A program made the position numbers and the translations under genes. The notes beneath the pieces were generated by a model. That model saw only the letters and a program-made list of their open reading frames with translations. It did no database searches and was not told where the DNA came from. Positions 35,701-43,994 of a DNA stretch of 64,000 bases are shown in pieces (the stretch's first letter is position 1; the number at the start of each line of letters is the position of its first letter). Origin of the DNA: Spirosoma radiotolerans (GTDB lineage: Bacteria; Bacteroidota; Bacteroidia; Cytophagales; Spirosomataceae); contig NZ_CP010429.1 in the NCBI RefSeq assembly GCF_000974425.1, forward strand, positions 6,464,501-6,528,500, written 5' to 3'.

Positions 35701-36451
35701 TGGTAATCCCGTCGGAATAAAAAAGCAGAACTCCTTTTGTATTCGCAATGGACGATGATCCCTCGATGGTATTCAGCTTACCATCGGTAATGGGTTTTGG
35801 TGTTCCTCCGCCACTGAAGTCGAGTCCCGCATTTTGCCCAAAATACCACTTTACGCCCTGCGACTCTTTCTTTTCGCCACATACATCGACATTGATGCGA
35901 TCCTGATAAGAACAGCCGACTGAGTTTATTACTTCAACCGAATAACAGCCCGAACTATCGACTTTTATACTTTGAGTCGTATCTCCCTTTGGGTACCAAA
36001 GGTAGCGAAGTCCTGATTGGGGGGGACCACCTGCATAGGGGTCCAGCGTTATTACTTCACCTTTACAGATAGTTGTATCTGTGCGCCAATTAGTAAATGA
36101 TTGTGGCCGGTTACCGACAAAAACTGGTGGGCGAGAAACCGTTTGTACAATTCCATTGACTGTTCGCTTCAGAGTAACTGTGTATGTACCTGCCTGTAGA
36201 TATACGTGCTTCTCAACAGAATCCCGTTGCGTGGTTACGGTTGTCCCATCCCCGAAATCCCAGACACGGGTCGTAACACCTGTTAGTACACTGTCACTAA
36301 ATGTGAGAGAGTCGGCTTTACATTCCTGATCAGGAACACAAGCTTTGCCGCTGACTTTGAAGCCTTGCGCCCAGGCTGTAATTGACCCAACCAGCAAGAA
36401 CAGCGTGGCCAAAAGTCCAACTACCCGAATATGCTTATTAAAAGTTAACAT
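32783..36451 (-). CDS. Large secreted PKD protein with gliding/type IX C-terminal domain
   Basis: A 1222-residue protein with signal peptide ending AWAQ. It contains a PKD domain early (RVWDFGDGTTV), a ~400-residue propeller-like region with repeated YLYYVYTTSE / GVEFSPDGESLYVTML strands, a second PKD domain (YTLDFGDGSRP), then several immunoglobulin-like repeats with LGPDT motifs. The last ~90 residues (NVPDAFTPNGDGTNDLLQVF, FRIYNRWGEVIF, WDGTYRG) are the CHU_C / gliding-motility-associated domain that directs type IX secretion (type B signal). The ATG at 36451 is preferred over 36475. It diverges from a PorP/SprF-like gene, a recurrent pairing for such proteins. Confidence 0.9.
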   Translation of the reverse strand: MLTFNKHIRVVGLLATLFLLVGSITAWAQGFKVSGKACVPDQECKADSLTFSDSVLTGVTTRVWDFGDGTTVTTQRDSVEKHVYLQAGTYTVTLKRTVNGIVQTVSRPPVFVGNRPQSFTNWRTDTTICKGEVITLDPYAGGPPQSGLRYLWYPKGDTTQSIKVDSSGCYSVEVINSVGCSYQDRINVDVCGEKKESQGVKWYFGQNAGLDFSGGGTPKPITDGKLNTIEGSSSIANTKGVLLFYSDGITIYDKDGKPMKSLVPGDTLATQKPLDGSTHSTQSALIVPKPTCRGCEYLYYVYTTSEIRGQKTLTYSVVDMRQNGGKGAVVEKNIPLSNQGTEQSASVANTRDSTYWVITRKYGTNQFEVRHLTRSENVDPVTYTGGQVIDSLTNAEGYIKIGPADTTGGNKGNRPMAVVIPGPPKNSVDLYTFNDSTGVLKFDRTLDLGPAPPKAYGVEFSPDGESLYVTMLADTNADGSQKGSSYILKYDLNQRDSLLTKSKTVVDSSTTRQYGSLQIGPDGRIYVAIKGSSSLGTIENPNGGLLDSLIYNPAGQPLGGQTSQLGLPNLVANFNDNSSGPGLTYGDTCVNAPTVFQISPNCPKLKEAYTLDFGDGSRPSSTTSTTPITHAYKTPGQYFVSLRIITKTSTGGICKDTLIKDTLTIVETPPDIKLGADTAICNKRGITLDIKVQAKMYVWLVNGALVSRQRTLTLTRPGYYIAVALAANGECFKSDTIEVQIKPVPSLDLGPDTLFCYRSKVDITVPQKTWTQFQWSNGGNTGTISVATAGVYSVTAQATVNGTTCTNSDTIRVSELPKIRLQAALTGPKACTSADGSIVLTTTPAGTYTYAWTGSDGTARPADSTNQLLGLVEGGYKVAVTDTLHECKVDSSFILKSPANQLRLTPNVKDALCSIPNSGTITLTVAGGTAATYAWRDQNNNVVSTTAVFGQASPGLYTVQVVDINGCKALSDSIKVGLDSTGFARLGPDTLKCNGLAVSLAPRTGDIPGNVYQWSNGATTPSISVTEPGTYSLVLRNTQSGCVGRSSVHVDNRPPPNFSYTQQAALCEGDQGTTILSANGATGLKYLWVTRSDTTKTITVQRAGDYPIQVTDPLGCTATGVARVLNLCEPRVNVPDAFTPNGDGTNDLLQVFTAYITDYEFRIYNRWGEVIFASNNPEQKWDGTYRGSIYPAMIYPYVVVFKSQYFPERERVVKRGSVLLIR

Positions 36452-36683
36452 GAAGAAACGCTGAATAAAGCCCACCTACGCAAATTCGATTCTCGACATA
36501 ACAACAATCGGGGCATTACGTTAGTATAAACGATGGTGTTCAATTAAAATTTTATCGTCCTACAGCCACAAAAGCCCCTAAATTCCAACTAATTTTAGTG
36601 GTTGTTGTACGCCTAAATACTTCGTTTAACCTACCAGCGTTGCAACAATAATATTGGCCCAGTCTTTGCCTTGTTTTGCTATT

Positions 36684-37715
36684 ATGCTCAATAAATACAT
36701 ATTACTAATATTGACACTGACGGTGGGCCGAACTGCATTCGCTCAGGACCCCCAGTTCACTCAATTCTACGCAGCTCCGATGTACCTGAACCCAGCCTTT
36801 GCCGGGTCAGCACTGGCTCCACGCGTTACCGCCAACTACCGTAATCAATGGCCCGCCATTACCAACTATGTAACAACGATGGTCGCGGTCGATCACTTCA
36901 TCGAAAAATACAATAGCGGCATTGGTTTGATGATCCAGAGCGACAATCAGGGTCAGGGAAGGATTCAATCAACAGACATAGGGTTGCAATATGCATACCA
37001 ATTTCAGGTAAGTGAATCCTCTTTTGTACGTTTAGGGTTACAGGGTTCTTACGTAAACCGAAGTATTAACTATTTTGGTTTAACAACGGGCGATCAGTTT
37101 ACCGACCGGGGCTTCATTACCGGCAGCGTTTCGGGCGACCCTACCCTACAGGGTGGCTTGCCAGCAGTAAAATACGCAGATTTTTCGACAGGAGGCCTAT
37201 TCTACTCTGATTGGTTCTGGGTTGGTGCCTCGGCGCACCACATCAACAGACCCGACCAGGGGTTCTTTGCCGGTAACCGGGAGCGGCTCCCCATGAAAAC
37301 CAGTATTCAGGCAGGTCTTCGCATTCCGTTGGGGGGCTTCACCGGCCTGGCCGATGAAGAGGACCGCGAGATTAGTCTTTCGCCTGTGATTATGTACAAG
37401 CATCAGGGCAAATACGACCAGTTAGACATAGGCGCATACCTAACGTATGCACCGTTGACGATTGGTGCTTATTACCGGGGAATTCCGTTCAAAAAGTACA
37501 ATCAGACATTAAACAACCACGATGCCGTTGCGGCACTGGTTGGCTGGCGCATGGAGAAGTTCTCGATTGGCTACAGTTACGACGTGACCATTTCGACCCT
37601 TGGCAACAGCGGAGGCTCCCATGAGTTGTCTCTGTCCTATATTTTCGAGAAACCCGAAGGCCGACGGGCAGGCGTAAAACGACGGGATAAGAAATTACCC
37701 TGCCCCAAGTTTTAA
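36684..37715 (+). CDS. PorP/SprF-family type IX secretion membrane protein
   Basis: A 343-residue outer-membrane protein: signal peptide ending AFAQ, then DPQFTQFYAAPMYLNPAFAGS, the hallmark of the PorP/SprF family, and amphipathic strands ending LSLSYIFE. Family members help anchor or export type IX cargo of the CHU_C type. It is divergent from the 1222-residue PKD protein, its likely partner. The ATG at 36684 places the signal peptide at the N-terminus. Ends in a long bidirectional terminator. Confidence 0.92.
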   Translation: MLNKYILLILTLTVGRTAFAQDPQFTQFYAAPMYLNPAFAGSALAPRVTANYRNQWPAITNYVTTMVAVDHFIEKYNSGIGLMIQSDNQGQGRIQSTDIGLQYAYQFQVSESSFVRLGLQGSYVNRSINYFGLTTGDQFTDRGFITGSVSGDPTLQGGLPAVKYADFSTGGLFYSDWFWVGASAHHINRPDQGFFAGNRERLPMKTSIQAGLRIPLGGFTGLADEEDREISLSPVIMYKHQGKYDQLDIGAYLTYAPLTIGAYYRGIPFKKYNQTLNNHDAVAALVGWRMEKFSIGYSYDVTISTLGNSGGSHELSLSYIFEKPEGRRAGVKRRDKKLPCPKF

Positions 37716-37719
37716 TAAG

Positions 37720-37772
37720 GGCTTAAACGAAAAGAGGGAAGATATAGCATCTTCCCTCTTTTCGTTTAAGCC
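37720..37772. terminator. 24-bp perfect bidirectional terminator between porP-like gene and ettA
   Basis: Arms 37720-37743 and 37749-37772 are exact complements with a 5-base loop. The right arm contains the stop codon of ettA (37766-37768). A-rich and T-rich segments lie within the stem itself. Confidence 0.8.
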
Positions 37773-39433
37773 AGCTTCTTATACTTAATGCGGGTTGGCG
37801 TGGCGTCGGTACCTAGACGTTTGCGCCGATTTTCCTCGTATTCCGAGAAGTTACCTTCAAACCAGTAGGCTTGTGAGTCCCCTTCGAAGGCCAGAATATG
37901 AGTAGCAATGCGATCCAGGAACCAGCGATCGTGGCTGATGACGACGGCGCAGCCCGCAAAATTTTCCAGTCCTTCTTCCAGCGCCCGTAATGTATTCACA
38001 TCAAGATCGTTGGTTGGCTCATCGAGCAGCAGCAGGTTAGCGCCTTCTTTGAGGATCATGGCCAGATGAACCCGATTCCGTTCACCGCCCGATAAAGTCC
38101 CGATTTTCTTTTCCTGATCGGCTCCAGCGAAATTAAAGCGGCTCACATATGCACGGGCGTTCGACTGCTTGCCGCCCATCATAATCCACTCGTTTCCCCC
38201 CGAAATCGTTTCAAATACGGTCTTGTTCGGATCGAGACCATCGTGCTCCTGATCAACGTAAGCGACTTTAACCGTCTCTCCCACGTCAAACGTACCGGCA
38301 TCGGGCTTTTCACGGCCCGTAATCAGTTTGAACAGGGTTGTTTTACCAGCGCCATTTGGCCCGATAATACCAACGATTCCGCCCTGTGGCAGCCGGAAGC
38401 CCAAATGCTCGAATAGCAGCCGATCACCAAAGGCTTTAGCAACATCGTCCGCTTCAATCACTTTCGACCCCAGCCGTGGCCCGGCCGGAATGAATATTTC
38501 AAGCTTTTCGTCCCGCTGTTTGGCGTCTTCATTCAGGAGTTTTTCATAAGCGCCCAACCGCGCTTTCGATTTGGCCTGACGTGCCTTGGGGGCCATCTTC
38601 ACCCACTCCAGCTCCCGCTGAAGGGTCTTCTGGCGCTTCGATTCGGTTTTTTCTTCCTTAGCCAAGCGGTTTTGCTTCTGCTCCAGCCAGGACGAATAAT
38701 TTCCTTTCCAGGGAATACCTTCTCCCCGATCCAGTTCGAGAATCCAGCCCGCTACGTTGTCCAGGAAGTAGCGGTCGTGGGTTACGGCAATAACAGTACC
38801 TGTATATTGCCGTAAATGCTCTTCGAGCCACAACACCGATTCGGCGTCCAGGTGGTTGGTCGGCTCATCGAGCAGCAGGACATCGGGTTGCTGAAGCAGC
38901 AGGCGACACAGCGCTACCCGGCGTTTTTCGCCCCCGGAAAGGTTGTCGATCAGCGCATCAGATGGCGGGCAACGCAGGGCATCCATCGCTCGTTCGAGCT
39001 TCTGGTCGAGTTCCCAGCCATTGAAATGGTCGATCTTTTCCTGCACTTCGCCCTGCCGGGCAATCAGCTTATCGAAGTCGGCATCGGGGTCGCCAAAGGC
39101 TTCGTTGATCTCTTCAAACTCCTTCAGTAAATTGACGACTTCCTGAGCACCTTCCTCAACAATTTCGCGAACGGTACGACCGGGCGTAAACTGCGGCTCC
39201 TGCTCAAGCATACCCACCGAGTAGCCCGGCGAGAAGACCACTTCGCCCGTGTAATTTTTGTCGATACCGGCAATGATGCGTAATAAAGTAGATTTACCGG
39301 AACCGTTCAACCCTAAAACACCAATTTTAGCGCCGTAAAAGAAGGAAAGGTATATGTTCTTTAGGATTTGTCGGTTAGGCGGAATATTTTTACTCACGCC
39401 CGCCATTGAGAAAATTATGGTTTCCTGACTCAT
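37766..39433 (-). CDS. ettA: Energy-dependent translational throttle protein EttA (ABC-F)
   Basis: A 555-residue soluble ABC-F protein, exactly the usual EttA length. It has two ATPase domains, Walker A GLNGSGKST and GPNGAGKTT, each with a signature LSGGE(K/R)(R/N)RV and a DEPTN(H/D)LD Walker B. The linker between domains is rich in Lys/Glu (LAKEEKTESKRQKTLQRELEW). EttA binds the ribosomal E site and gates translation with the ATP/ADP ratio. The ATG at 39433 is chosen: the consensus promoter at 39468-39498 would start transcription near 39461, leaving no room for the upstream in-frame TTG at 39460. Confidence 0.95.
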   Translation of the reverse strand: MSQETIIFSMAGVSKNIPPNRQILKNIYLSFFYGAKIGVLGLNGSGKSTLLRIIAGIDKNYTGEVVFSPGYSVGMLEQEPQFTPGRTVREIVEEGAQEVVNLLKEFEEINEAFGDPDADFDKLIARQGEVQEKIDHFNGWELDQKLERAMDALRCPPSDALIDNLSGGEKRRVALCRLLLQQPDVLLLDEPTNHLDAESVLWLEEHLRQYTGTVIAVTHDRYFLDNVAGWILELDRGEGIPWKGNYSSWLEQKQNRLAKEEKTESKRQKTLQRELEWVKMAPKARQAKSKARLGAYEKLLNEDAKQRDEKLEIFIPAGPRLGSKVIEADDVAKAFGDRLLFEHLGFRLPQGGIVGIIGPNGAGKTTLFKLITGREKPDAGTFDVGETVKVAYVDQEHDGLDPNKTVFETISGGNEWIMMGGKQSNARAYVSRFNFAGADQEKKIGTLSGGERNRVHLAMILKEGANLLLLDEPTNDLDVNTLRALEEGLENFAGCAVVISHDRWFLDRIATHILAFEGDSQAYWFEGNFSEYEENRRKRLGTDATPTRIKYKKLA

Positions 39434-39443
39434 TAATTTCTGA

Positions 39444-39451
39444 TAGATTTG
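39444..39451 (+). promoter_or_regulatory. -7 element likely serving the DUF349 gene
   Basis: TAGATTTG, an exact TAnnTTTG match, 56 bases before the start at 39507. The -33 position has only TTT. Confidence 0.4.
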
Positions 39452-39467
39452 TGTTGGCAATTACCCT

Positions 39468-39498
39468 CAAATTTAACCCACAGCGCAGCCTTAACCAA
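39468..39498 (-). promoter_or_regulatory. Consensus Bacteroidota promoter of ettA
   Basis: On the reverse strand: TTG, a 20-base spacer, then TAAATTTG, an exact match. Located 35 bases upstream of the ettA ATG. Confidence 0.8.
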
Positions 39499-39506
39499 GC
39501 ACAGTA

Positions 39507-40784
39507 ATGGAAAACGCTTCACTGGTAGATGAATACGGTTACGTCAAAGACGGAAAGGTATTTTTAAAAGGCTACCTGAATTACGAAGACCGCCAGATCG
39601 GCGAAGTCAAACGAACCGAGCAGGAAGCGCTCGATTATTTCAAAAATCGCTTCATCATCGCCGAAAACAAAGTAAGCCAGTTAGAGAAAGACATCGAAGA
39701 AGCCCAGAATAAAGGCTCCTATCTGACTAAACTGGTCCAACTGCGCAAGAAGCTGCTTGGCTTCGATGCGTTAGGTGATTTCCCGCCCCTGCTTGACCGT
39801 TTAGATGCTCAGGAGAAGTTACTGGCCGATTTGATTACGGTCAATCAACTCAAAAACCTGGAGATCAAACGGGCACTTATTGCCGAAGCGGAAGCTGTTG
39901 TTGATAGCACGGAATGGCGTGAAACAGCGGATGTTCTGCAAGAGATTAAAACAAAATGGATTAAGACGGGGCCCGTCGATAAAGCAGCAGAAACCGAGGT
40001 TGAGGGCCGCTTTCAGGCGCTTCTGGACGGATTTTTTACCCGACGGCGCGAGTTTTTCAACGAACAAAACAAAGTCATTCAGGAACGGCTCGACAAATAC
40101 GACGAGCTTATCCGCCTGGCCTTCCGGGCCAACCGCCTGGGTGATTTGGACGCTGCCTTTCAGGAGGTTCGAAAACTCAACAACGCCTGGAAAGTAGTGG
40201 GTGAAGTACCGATCAAGAAAAGCGGTAAGCTGTACAAGCAGTTTAAGAAAGCAACCACCATGTTCTACGCCAAGTACAACGACGCGAAGGGCATCGTTAT
40301 CGTTCCGAAGATCGACCCACGTATCGAGCAGCAGATGAAAATGGCTGATGAAGTGGAAAAGCTCTCGAAACAGCAGGACATCTTCGCGGCTGCCGAACGG
40401 GCAAAAGTACTTCTGAACAGTTGGAAAGAGATTCGCGTACCGTTCAAGCTTCAGGATAAAGTGGTAAACGAACGGTTCCGGGCCGCTTGCGATAAGATTT
40501 TTGAATTGAGCTACCTTGGTCGGGTACTCACCCGGAAATATCCAGCCTTTGAGCTTAAGAGTAAGTCGGAGCAGATTCGGACGAAAATCCGGGAGATGGA
40601 GTACCTCGTTAAGCGTGAAAAGAACGATTTGCAGTTCGCTTTGCAGGATGCCGACGGACTCGATCCTAACAAGGACGAAGACAAACAAATTCTGAATAAG
40701 ATCAATACCCAGAAACGGAAGATCGCGATGAAGGAAACCATCCTTCGCGAACTACAGAAGGATCTGGAAACAGCAGGCTACTAA
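39507..40784 (+). CDS. DUF349 domain protein
   Basis: A 425-residue, highly charged helical protein with at least four DUF349-type repeats; each carries a LxxxWKxxGxVP-like core, e.g. IKTKWIKTGPVDKAAE, LNNAWKVVGEVPIKKS and LLNSWKEIRVPFKLQD. Coiled-coil stretches are at both ends. Family members are widespread in Bacteroidota and of uncertain function. It is divergent from ettA with only 73 bases between. Cytoplasmic. Confidence 0.9.
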   Translation: MENASLVDEYGYVKDGKVFLKGYLNYEDRQIGEVKRTEQEALDYFKNRFIIAENKVSQLEKDIEEAQNKGSYLTKLVQLRKKLLGFDALGDFPPLLDRLDAQEKLLADLITVNQLKNLEIKRALIAEAEAVVDSTEWRETADVLQEIKTKWIKTGPVDKAAETEVEGRFQALLDGFFTRRREFFNEQNKVIQERLDKYDELIRLAFRANRLGDLDAAFQEVRKLNNAWKVVGEVPIKKSGKLYKQFKKATTMFYAKYNDAKGIVIVPKIDPRIEQQMKMADEVEKLSKQQDIFAAAERAKVLLNSWKEIRVPFKLQDKVVNERFRAACDKIFELSYLGRVLTRKYPAFELKSKSEQIRTKIREMEYLVKREKNDLQFALQDADGLDPNKDEDKQILNKINTQKRKIAMKETILRELQKDLETAGY

Positions 40785-40802
40785 CGTTTTCTTTATCATG
40801 CT

Positions 40803-40870
40803 GACGCAAGGAAGCATTTTAAGATGCCCTGCTACGTTTGCCAGTATACCTTAAGATGCTTCCTTACGTC
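40803..40870. repeat. 21-bp imperfect inverted repeat
   Basis: Arms 40803-40823 and 40850-40870 match except for two positions that are wobble pairs on one or other strand. Lies after the DUF349 stop; probably its terminator. Confidence 0.55.
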
Positions 40871-40882
40871 AATAAAAAACGT

Positions 40883-40916
40883 GAAACGTGCCCCGGTTTC
40901 AATCAGGGCACGTTTC
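40883..40916 (+). terminator. Second hairpin before the small gene at 40935
   Basis: 11-bp stem (40883-40893 with 40906-40916) with a GC-rich core. With the preceding repeat it forms a tandem hairpin pair; this one could also be a 5' leader structure of the next gene. Confidence 0.5.
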
Positions 40917-40934
40917 GTATTAAGGACTTGTTCC

Positions 40935-41216
40935 ATGAGTATGGAAACAAATCTGAATAACTTCGATTCTATTGTTGATGAAAACGCCTTCCGGTCGGCG
41001 ATCATCCCCGGCAAATTTGTGCGGCTCGAATACCTGACCGATCTCAATGAATTTATAAAAACTGACGTCACCATTAAGCAACTTCTTCGTCAGGATGGCG
41101 CCGATGTACTGGAATTAGCCACGGGCGACCTAGTTCCCCTCGACCGTGTGGTTAGTATTTCGGGTAAGTTGTCGCCCCGCTACCCTGGCTATGGGAATTA
41201 TTCCTGCGATTGCTAG
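40935..41216 (+). CDS. Small conserved protein, Rof-like
   Basis: A 93-residue protein. The central part DVTIKQLLRQDGADVLELATGDLVPLDRVVSISG resembles the SH3/Sm-like core of Rho-binding antiterminator (Rof) proteins, which share an LxLxxGxxVxLDRIxSI pattern; this is a fold-level guess. The ATG at 40935 (MSMETNLNNF) is preferred over an upstream in-frame start that would run through both hairpins. The stop overlaps, by a few bases, the region just ahead of the Nudix gene. Confidence 0.6.
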   Translation: MSMETNLNNFDSIVDENAFRSAIIPGKFVRLEYLTDLNEFIKTDVTIKQLLRQDGADVLELATGDLVPLDRVVSISGKLSPRYPGYGNYSCDC

Positions 41217-41248
41217 TTTGGCGCAGAGTTGCCACTAACCCACTGCTT

Positions 41249-41701
41249 ATGAAAGTTCGTCCGTCGGCGCTTATCTGGCGTCAATCTGAGAGCCAGACCC
41301 AAGTACTGCTTATGCGCTATTCTTATGGTGGGCAGGACGTTTACGCTTTACCCGGCGGCAACCCTGAACGGGGTGAAATTCTGACAGAGACTGTTATCCG
41401 TGAAATTCGGGAAGAGTTGGGCGTATCCGTTGAGTTGGGCGAGATGATTCTGGCGGGCGAAATGCTTCTGTCGCAACGCAACGATGATGTACTGCATGTG
41501 GTTTTTGCGGCTCGCAACCTTCAGGGCGAGCCTACCTTAAATCCCACCGAGACAACCGCGCTTAATTTAGTCTGGATTCCCGTTGCCGACCTGAACAAGC
41601 TCAATCTTTATCCAAATATTGGGACTAAACTTCAGCCCTGGTTTAGTAGCGCCACTTACCTAGGCTACGTTGGCCGAATTGAGCAACAGTATTTTGGGTA
41701 A
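41249..41701 (+). CDS. Nudix hydrolase
   Basis: A 150-residue protein with a complete Nudix box: Gly, five residues, Glu, seven residues, then REIREELGV (within LPGGNPERGE...). It likely cleaves a nucleoside diphosphate-linked compound with Mg2+; substrate unknown. The ATG at 41249 gives MKVRPSALIWRQ, a normal start. Followed closely by a DinB-like gene. Confidence 0.9.
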   Translation: MKVRPSALIWRQSESQTQVLLMRYSYGGQDVYALPGGNPERGEILTETVIREIREELGVSVELGEMILAGEMLLSQRNDDVLHVVFAARNLQGEPTLNPTETTALNLVWIPVADLNKLNLYPNIGTKLQPWFSSATYLGYVGRIEQQYFG

Positions 41702-41750
41702 AGGAGAACACACTGAAGTCTATCCCATACAAGTGCCCCCACCGAACGAC

Positions 41751-42197
41751 ATGCTGATTCAAACACTCAAGAAACTCTTCCGCCGGGACCTCGAAAAACT
41801 AAGAAGAGAGATTGACCAGTATAAAAACGAGGACGTGATCTGGCATACTGAACGAAATATTGCCAACTCAGCGGGTAACTTATGCCTGCATCTGGCTGGC
41901 AATCTGAATACATATCTGGGCGCAGAACTTGGCAAAACTGGCTATGTCCGGCATCGGGAGCTGGAATTTTCCCTGAAGGACGTTCCCAGAGCTGAACTTT
42001 TACAGAAAATAGACGACACCATAGTTGTTGTCGATAATGCGCTGAGTACGCTAACCGAAGCGCAGCTTGAGGAAGAATACCCAATGCTGGTCTTTGAGGA
42101 GAAAACGTCAACGGGCTATTTCCTGGTGCATTTAGCTACACACTTGACGTATCACCTTGGCCAGATCAATTACCATCGGCGGTTGCTGGATGCGTGA
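41751..42197 (+). CDS. DinB-like (DUF1572-type) protein
   Basis: A 148-residue four-helix protein. Potential metal-binding His residues occur in LCLHLAGNL and in HLATHLTYHLGQINYHRR near the C-terminus, the DinB/YfiT-type arrangement. The ATG at 41751 (MLIQTLKKLFRRDLEKL) is chosen; upstream frame overlaps the Nudix end. Its last 32 bases overlap, tail to tail, the reverse-strand symporter gene. Probably a thiol-dependent transferase or metalloenzyme of unknown substrate. Confidence 0.8.
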   Translation: MLIQTLKKLFRRDLEKLRREIDQYKNEDVIWHTERNIANSAGNLCLHLAGNLNTYLGAELGKTGYVRHRELEFSLKDVPRAELLQKIDDTIVVVDNALSTLTEAQLEEEYPMLVFEEKTSTGYFLVHLATHLTYHLGQINYHRRLLDA

Positions 42198-43569
42198 TTG
42201 GAACAGAGCGACTCAGTAAGCTGCCTCCAACCATGCCTACCGTGCTAGCCAACAAACCCCACAGCATTGGCGAATAAGTGGTATCCAGCCATAAACAGAT
42301 AAGCCAAACGCCAAAGCCAACCAGCATGGACCATAGGCATCCTGTCAGGTTAGCACGTTTCCAATAGATGCCCGCCGTCAACGGGACGAATAACGAGACC
42401 AGACTAAAGGCGGAAGATTCACCAACGAGATCGAAAATGTTGGCGTCGCGGGTGATGCTCATCCCGACGCAGATGACCGTAATGAGTACGACAACCCACC
42501 GAATGGTTTTTAACAGAGCCTGATCGCTGATATCCGGCCGGAAAAACTTCATCACGTTCTCCCCAAAAACAGTTGCTGGTGCCAGTATCGCCCCACTTGA
42601 TACACTCAAAATGGCTGACGTAACGGCTCCGAAAAATAAGACTTGCAGCGGTAGACTTCCATGTCGCATAACCATGTTCGGAATGATCAATTGATTGTCT
42701 TTCGGCAAGTCGGGATGAAGCAGTTTGGCGCTCAGCGCAATAAACAGAGGCAACATCGCTACGGTTAAATACATACCTGATGCCAGGAATGAAGCCCGAA
42801 CAGCTGTTTTTCCCGTCTTGGCGGCCATGACGCGCTGAAAAACATCCTGCTGGGGAATAGAGCCGAGCCCAATGGTTATCCAGGCTGCTGTGTAGGCAAG
42901 CCAGTCTTTTGTAGTTGACTGAGGCAGAAAACGGAAGAAGCCTTGTGGTGTTCGTTTTTCAATTGTTTCCCAGCCACCTACGTCATTCCAGAGCATGACT
43001 CCCAGGACCGCCAGCGCCAGAATGATAATCAGGTTGTGAAAGAAATCCGTTACGGAGATAGACCACATACCGCCCAACAGTGTATACGCCATAACAATAG
43101 TGGCACTACCGATGATGCAGTATTCACGGGGAATATCTGTTACTACACTCAGCACGATGCCAATGGCTACCAGTTGGGCCGAAATCCAGCTAAAGTAGGA
43201 CGGGATGACCATGATCGCCGATAACAACTCGGCCGACCGGCCGAATCGGATGCGAAAGTAATCGCAGAATGTTGTGATGTTGAGCCGGTAGAGCGGCCGG
43301 GCAAAAAATGCGCCCACCAGAAACAGACACAAAGACGATCCAAACGGCTCCTCGATAACGGCCAGAAAACCCCCTTCAACAAACATAGCCGGTGCTCCCA
43401 TAATTGTCTCGGAGCCAAACCAGGTAGCGAACGTTACCGAAGCCGCCAGCATCAATGGTAACCGACGCCCCGCTAATACGAAATCCTGCGAAGTTGTTAC
43501 GCGCCGGGCAGCCCAAGCGCCAACCGCGACGTTGGAGAGTAAATACAGTGTTATAAAAAAGAGAAGCAT
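42166..43569 (-). CDS. Sodium:solute symporter (SSS family), second copy
   Basis: A 467-residue membrane protein with about 13 hydrophobic segments and SSS-family features: ATWFGSETIMGAPAMFVEGG in TM2 region, GGMWSISVTDFFHNLIIIL, and SSGAILAPATVFGENV. The ATG at 43569 (MLLFFITLYLLSNVAVGAW) is preferred. It is last in a reverse-strand group containing myo-inositol oxygenase and another symporter, so it may carry a sugar acid, inositol or other solute (inference). Confidence 0.88.
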   Translation of the reverse strand: MLLFFITLYLLSNVAVGAWAARRVTTSQDFVLAGRRLPLMLAASVTFATWFGSETIMGAPAMFVEGGFLAVIEEPFGSSLCLFLVGAFFARPLYRLNITTFCDYFRIRFGRSAELLSAIMVIPSYFSWISAQLVAIGIVLSVVTDIPREYCIIGSATIVMAYTLLGGMWSISVTDFFHNLIIILALAVLGVMLWNDVGGWETIEKRTPQGFFRFLPQSTTKDWLAYTAAWITIGLGSIPQQDVFQRVMAAKTGKTAVRASFLASGMYLTVAMLPLFIALSAKLLHPDLPKDNQLIIPNMVMRHGSLPLQVLFFGAVTSAILSVSSGAILAPATVFGENVMKFFRPDISDQALLKTIRWVVVLITVICVGMSITRDANIFDLVGESSAFSLVSLFVPLTAGIYWKRANLTGCLWSMLVGFGVWLICLWLDTTYSPMLWGLLASTVGMVGGSLLSRSVPITHPATADGN

Positions 43570-43587
43570 TGGCGGGGAGTTAACTAA

Positions 43588-43635
43588 GAAGGCACAATGT
43601 ATGCAGAGACTAGTCTTTGCATACATTGTGCCTTC
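43588..43635 (-). terminator. 18-bp perfect inverted repeat upstream of the symporter
   Basis: Arms 43588-43605 and 43618-43635; with wobble pairs the stem extends almost to the centre. Sits between the coiled-coil gene (stop at 43658) and the symporter start, so it probably ends the upstream transcript. Confidence 0.65.
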
Positions 43636-43657
43636 AAATTACATCTTAGCCGCCTAT

Positions 43658-43939
43658 TTATGGCAGTTTTTCGTGCAGATAAGTGAGTACAAGCTGTAAG
43701 GTTTGTTTAATTGTCCCCACATCTTGCTTAAGCTCACTTACGTCCTGCTTCAGGATACTCACATCTTGCTTTAGGATGCTGACGTCCGCTTCCAGGTTGT
43801 CAAGCCGGGTATTAACTTGCTTAAACCCTTCCGTCATATCCCGGCGAATAACACGGACATCAACTGTTAAATCAGCGACGGCTCGTGCAGTTGTTGCATT
43901 TTGCCGTTCAACCTGCTCGATGCGTTCTTCCAAATACAT
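43658..43939 (-). CDS. Short coiled-coil protein with internal heptad repeats
   Basis: A 93-residue protein that is almost entirely coiled coil. Near its C-terminus a 7-residue unit is repeated: DVSILKQ, DVSILKQ, DVSELKQ, DVGTIKQ, encoded by tandem 21-base units. The start MYLEERIEQVERQ at 43939 is chosen; a TTG at 43978 would add 13 residues. No signal peptide. Function unknown; it may form trimers or dimers. The repeat number is likely to vary between strains. Confidence 0.65.
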   Translation of the reverse strand: MYLEERIEQVERQNATTARAVADLTVDVRVIRRDMTEGFKQVNTRLDNLEADVSILKQDVSILKQDVSELKQDVGTIKQTLQLVLTYLHEKLP

Positions 43940-43994
43940 ACAATGTTCGTCATCGGTGGCTACACTTCCTTTATACAATCATAAAGTAAATTAG

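Noticed and set aside
39819-40688. Long reverse frame (289 codons) opposite the DUF349 gene
   Set aside because: A shadow of a clear DUF349 coding region; no start signal or family match.
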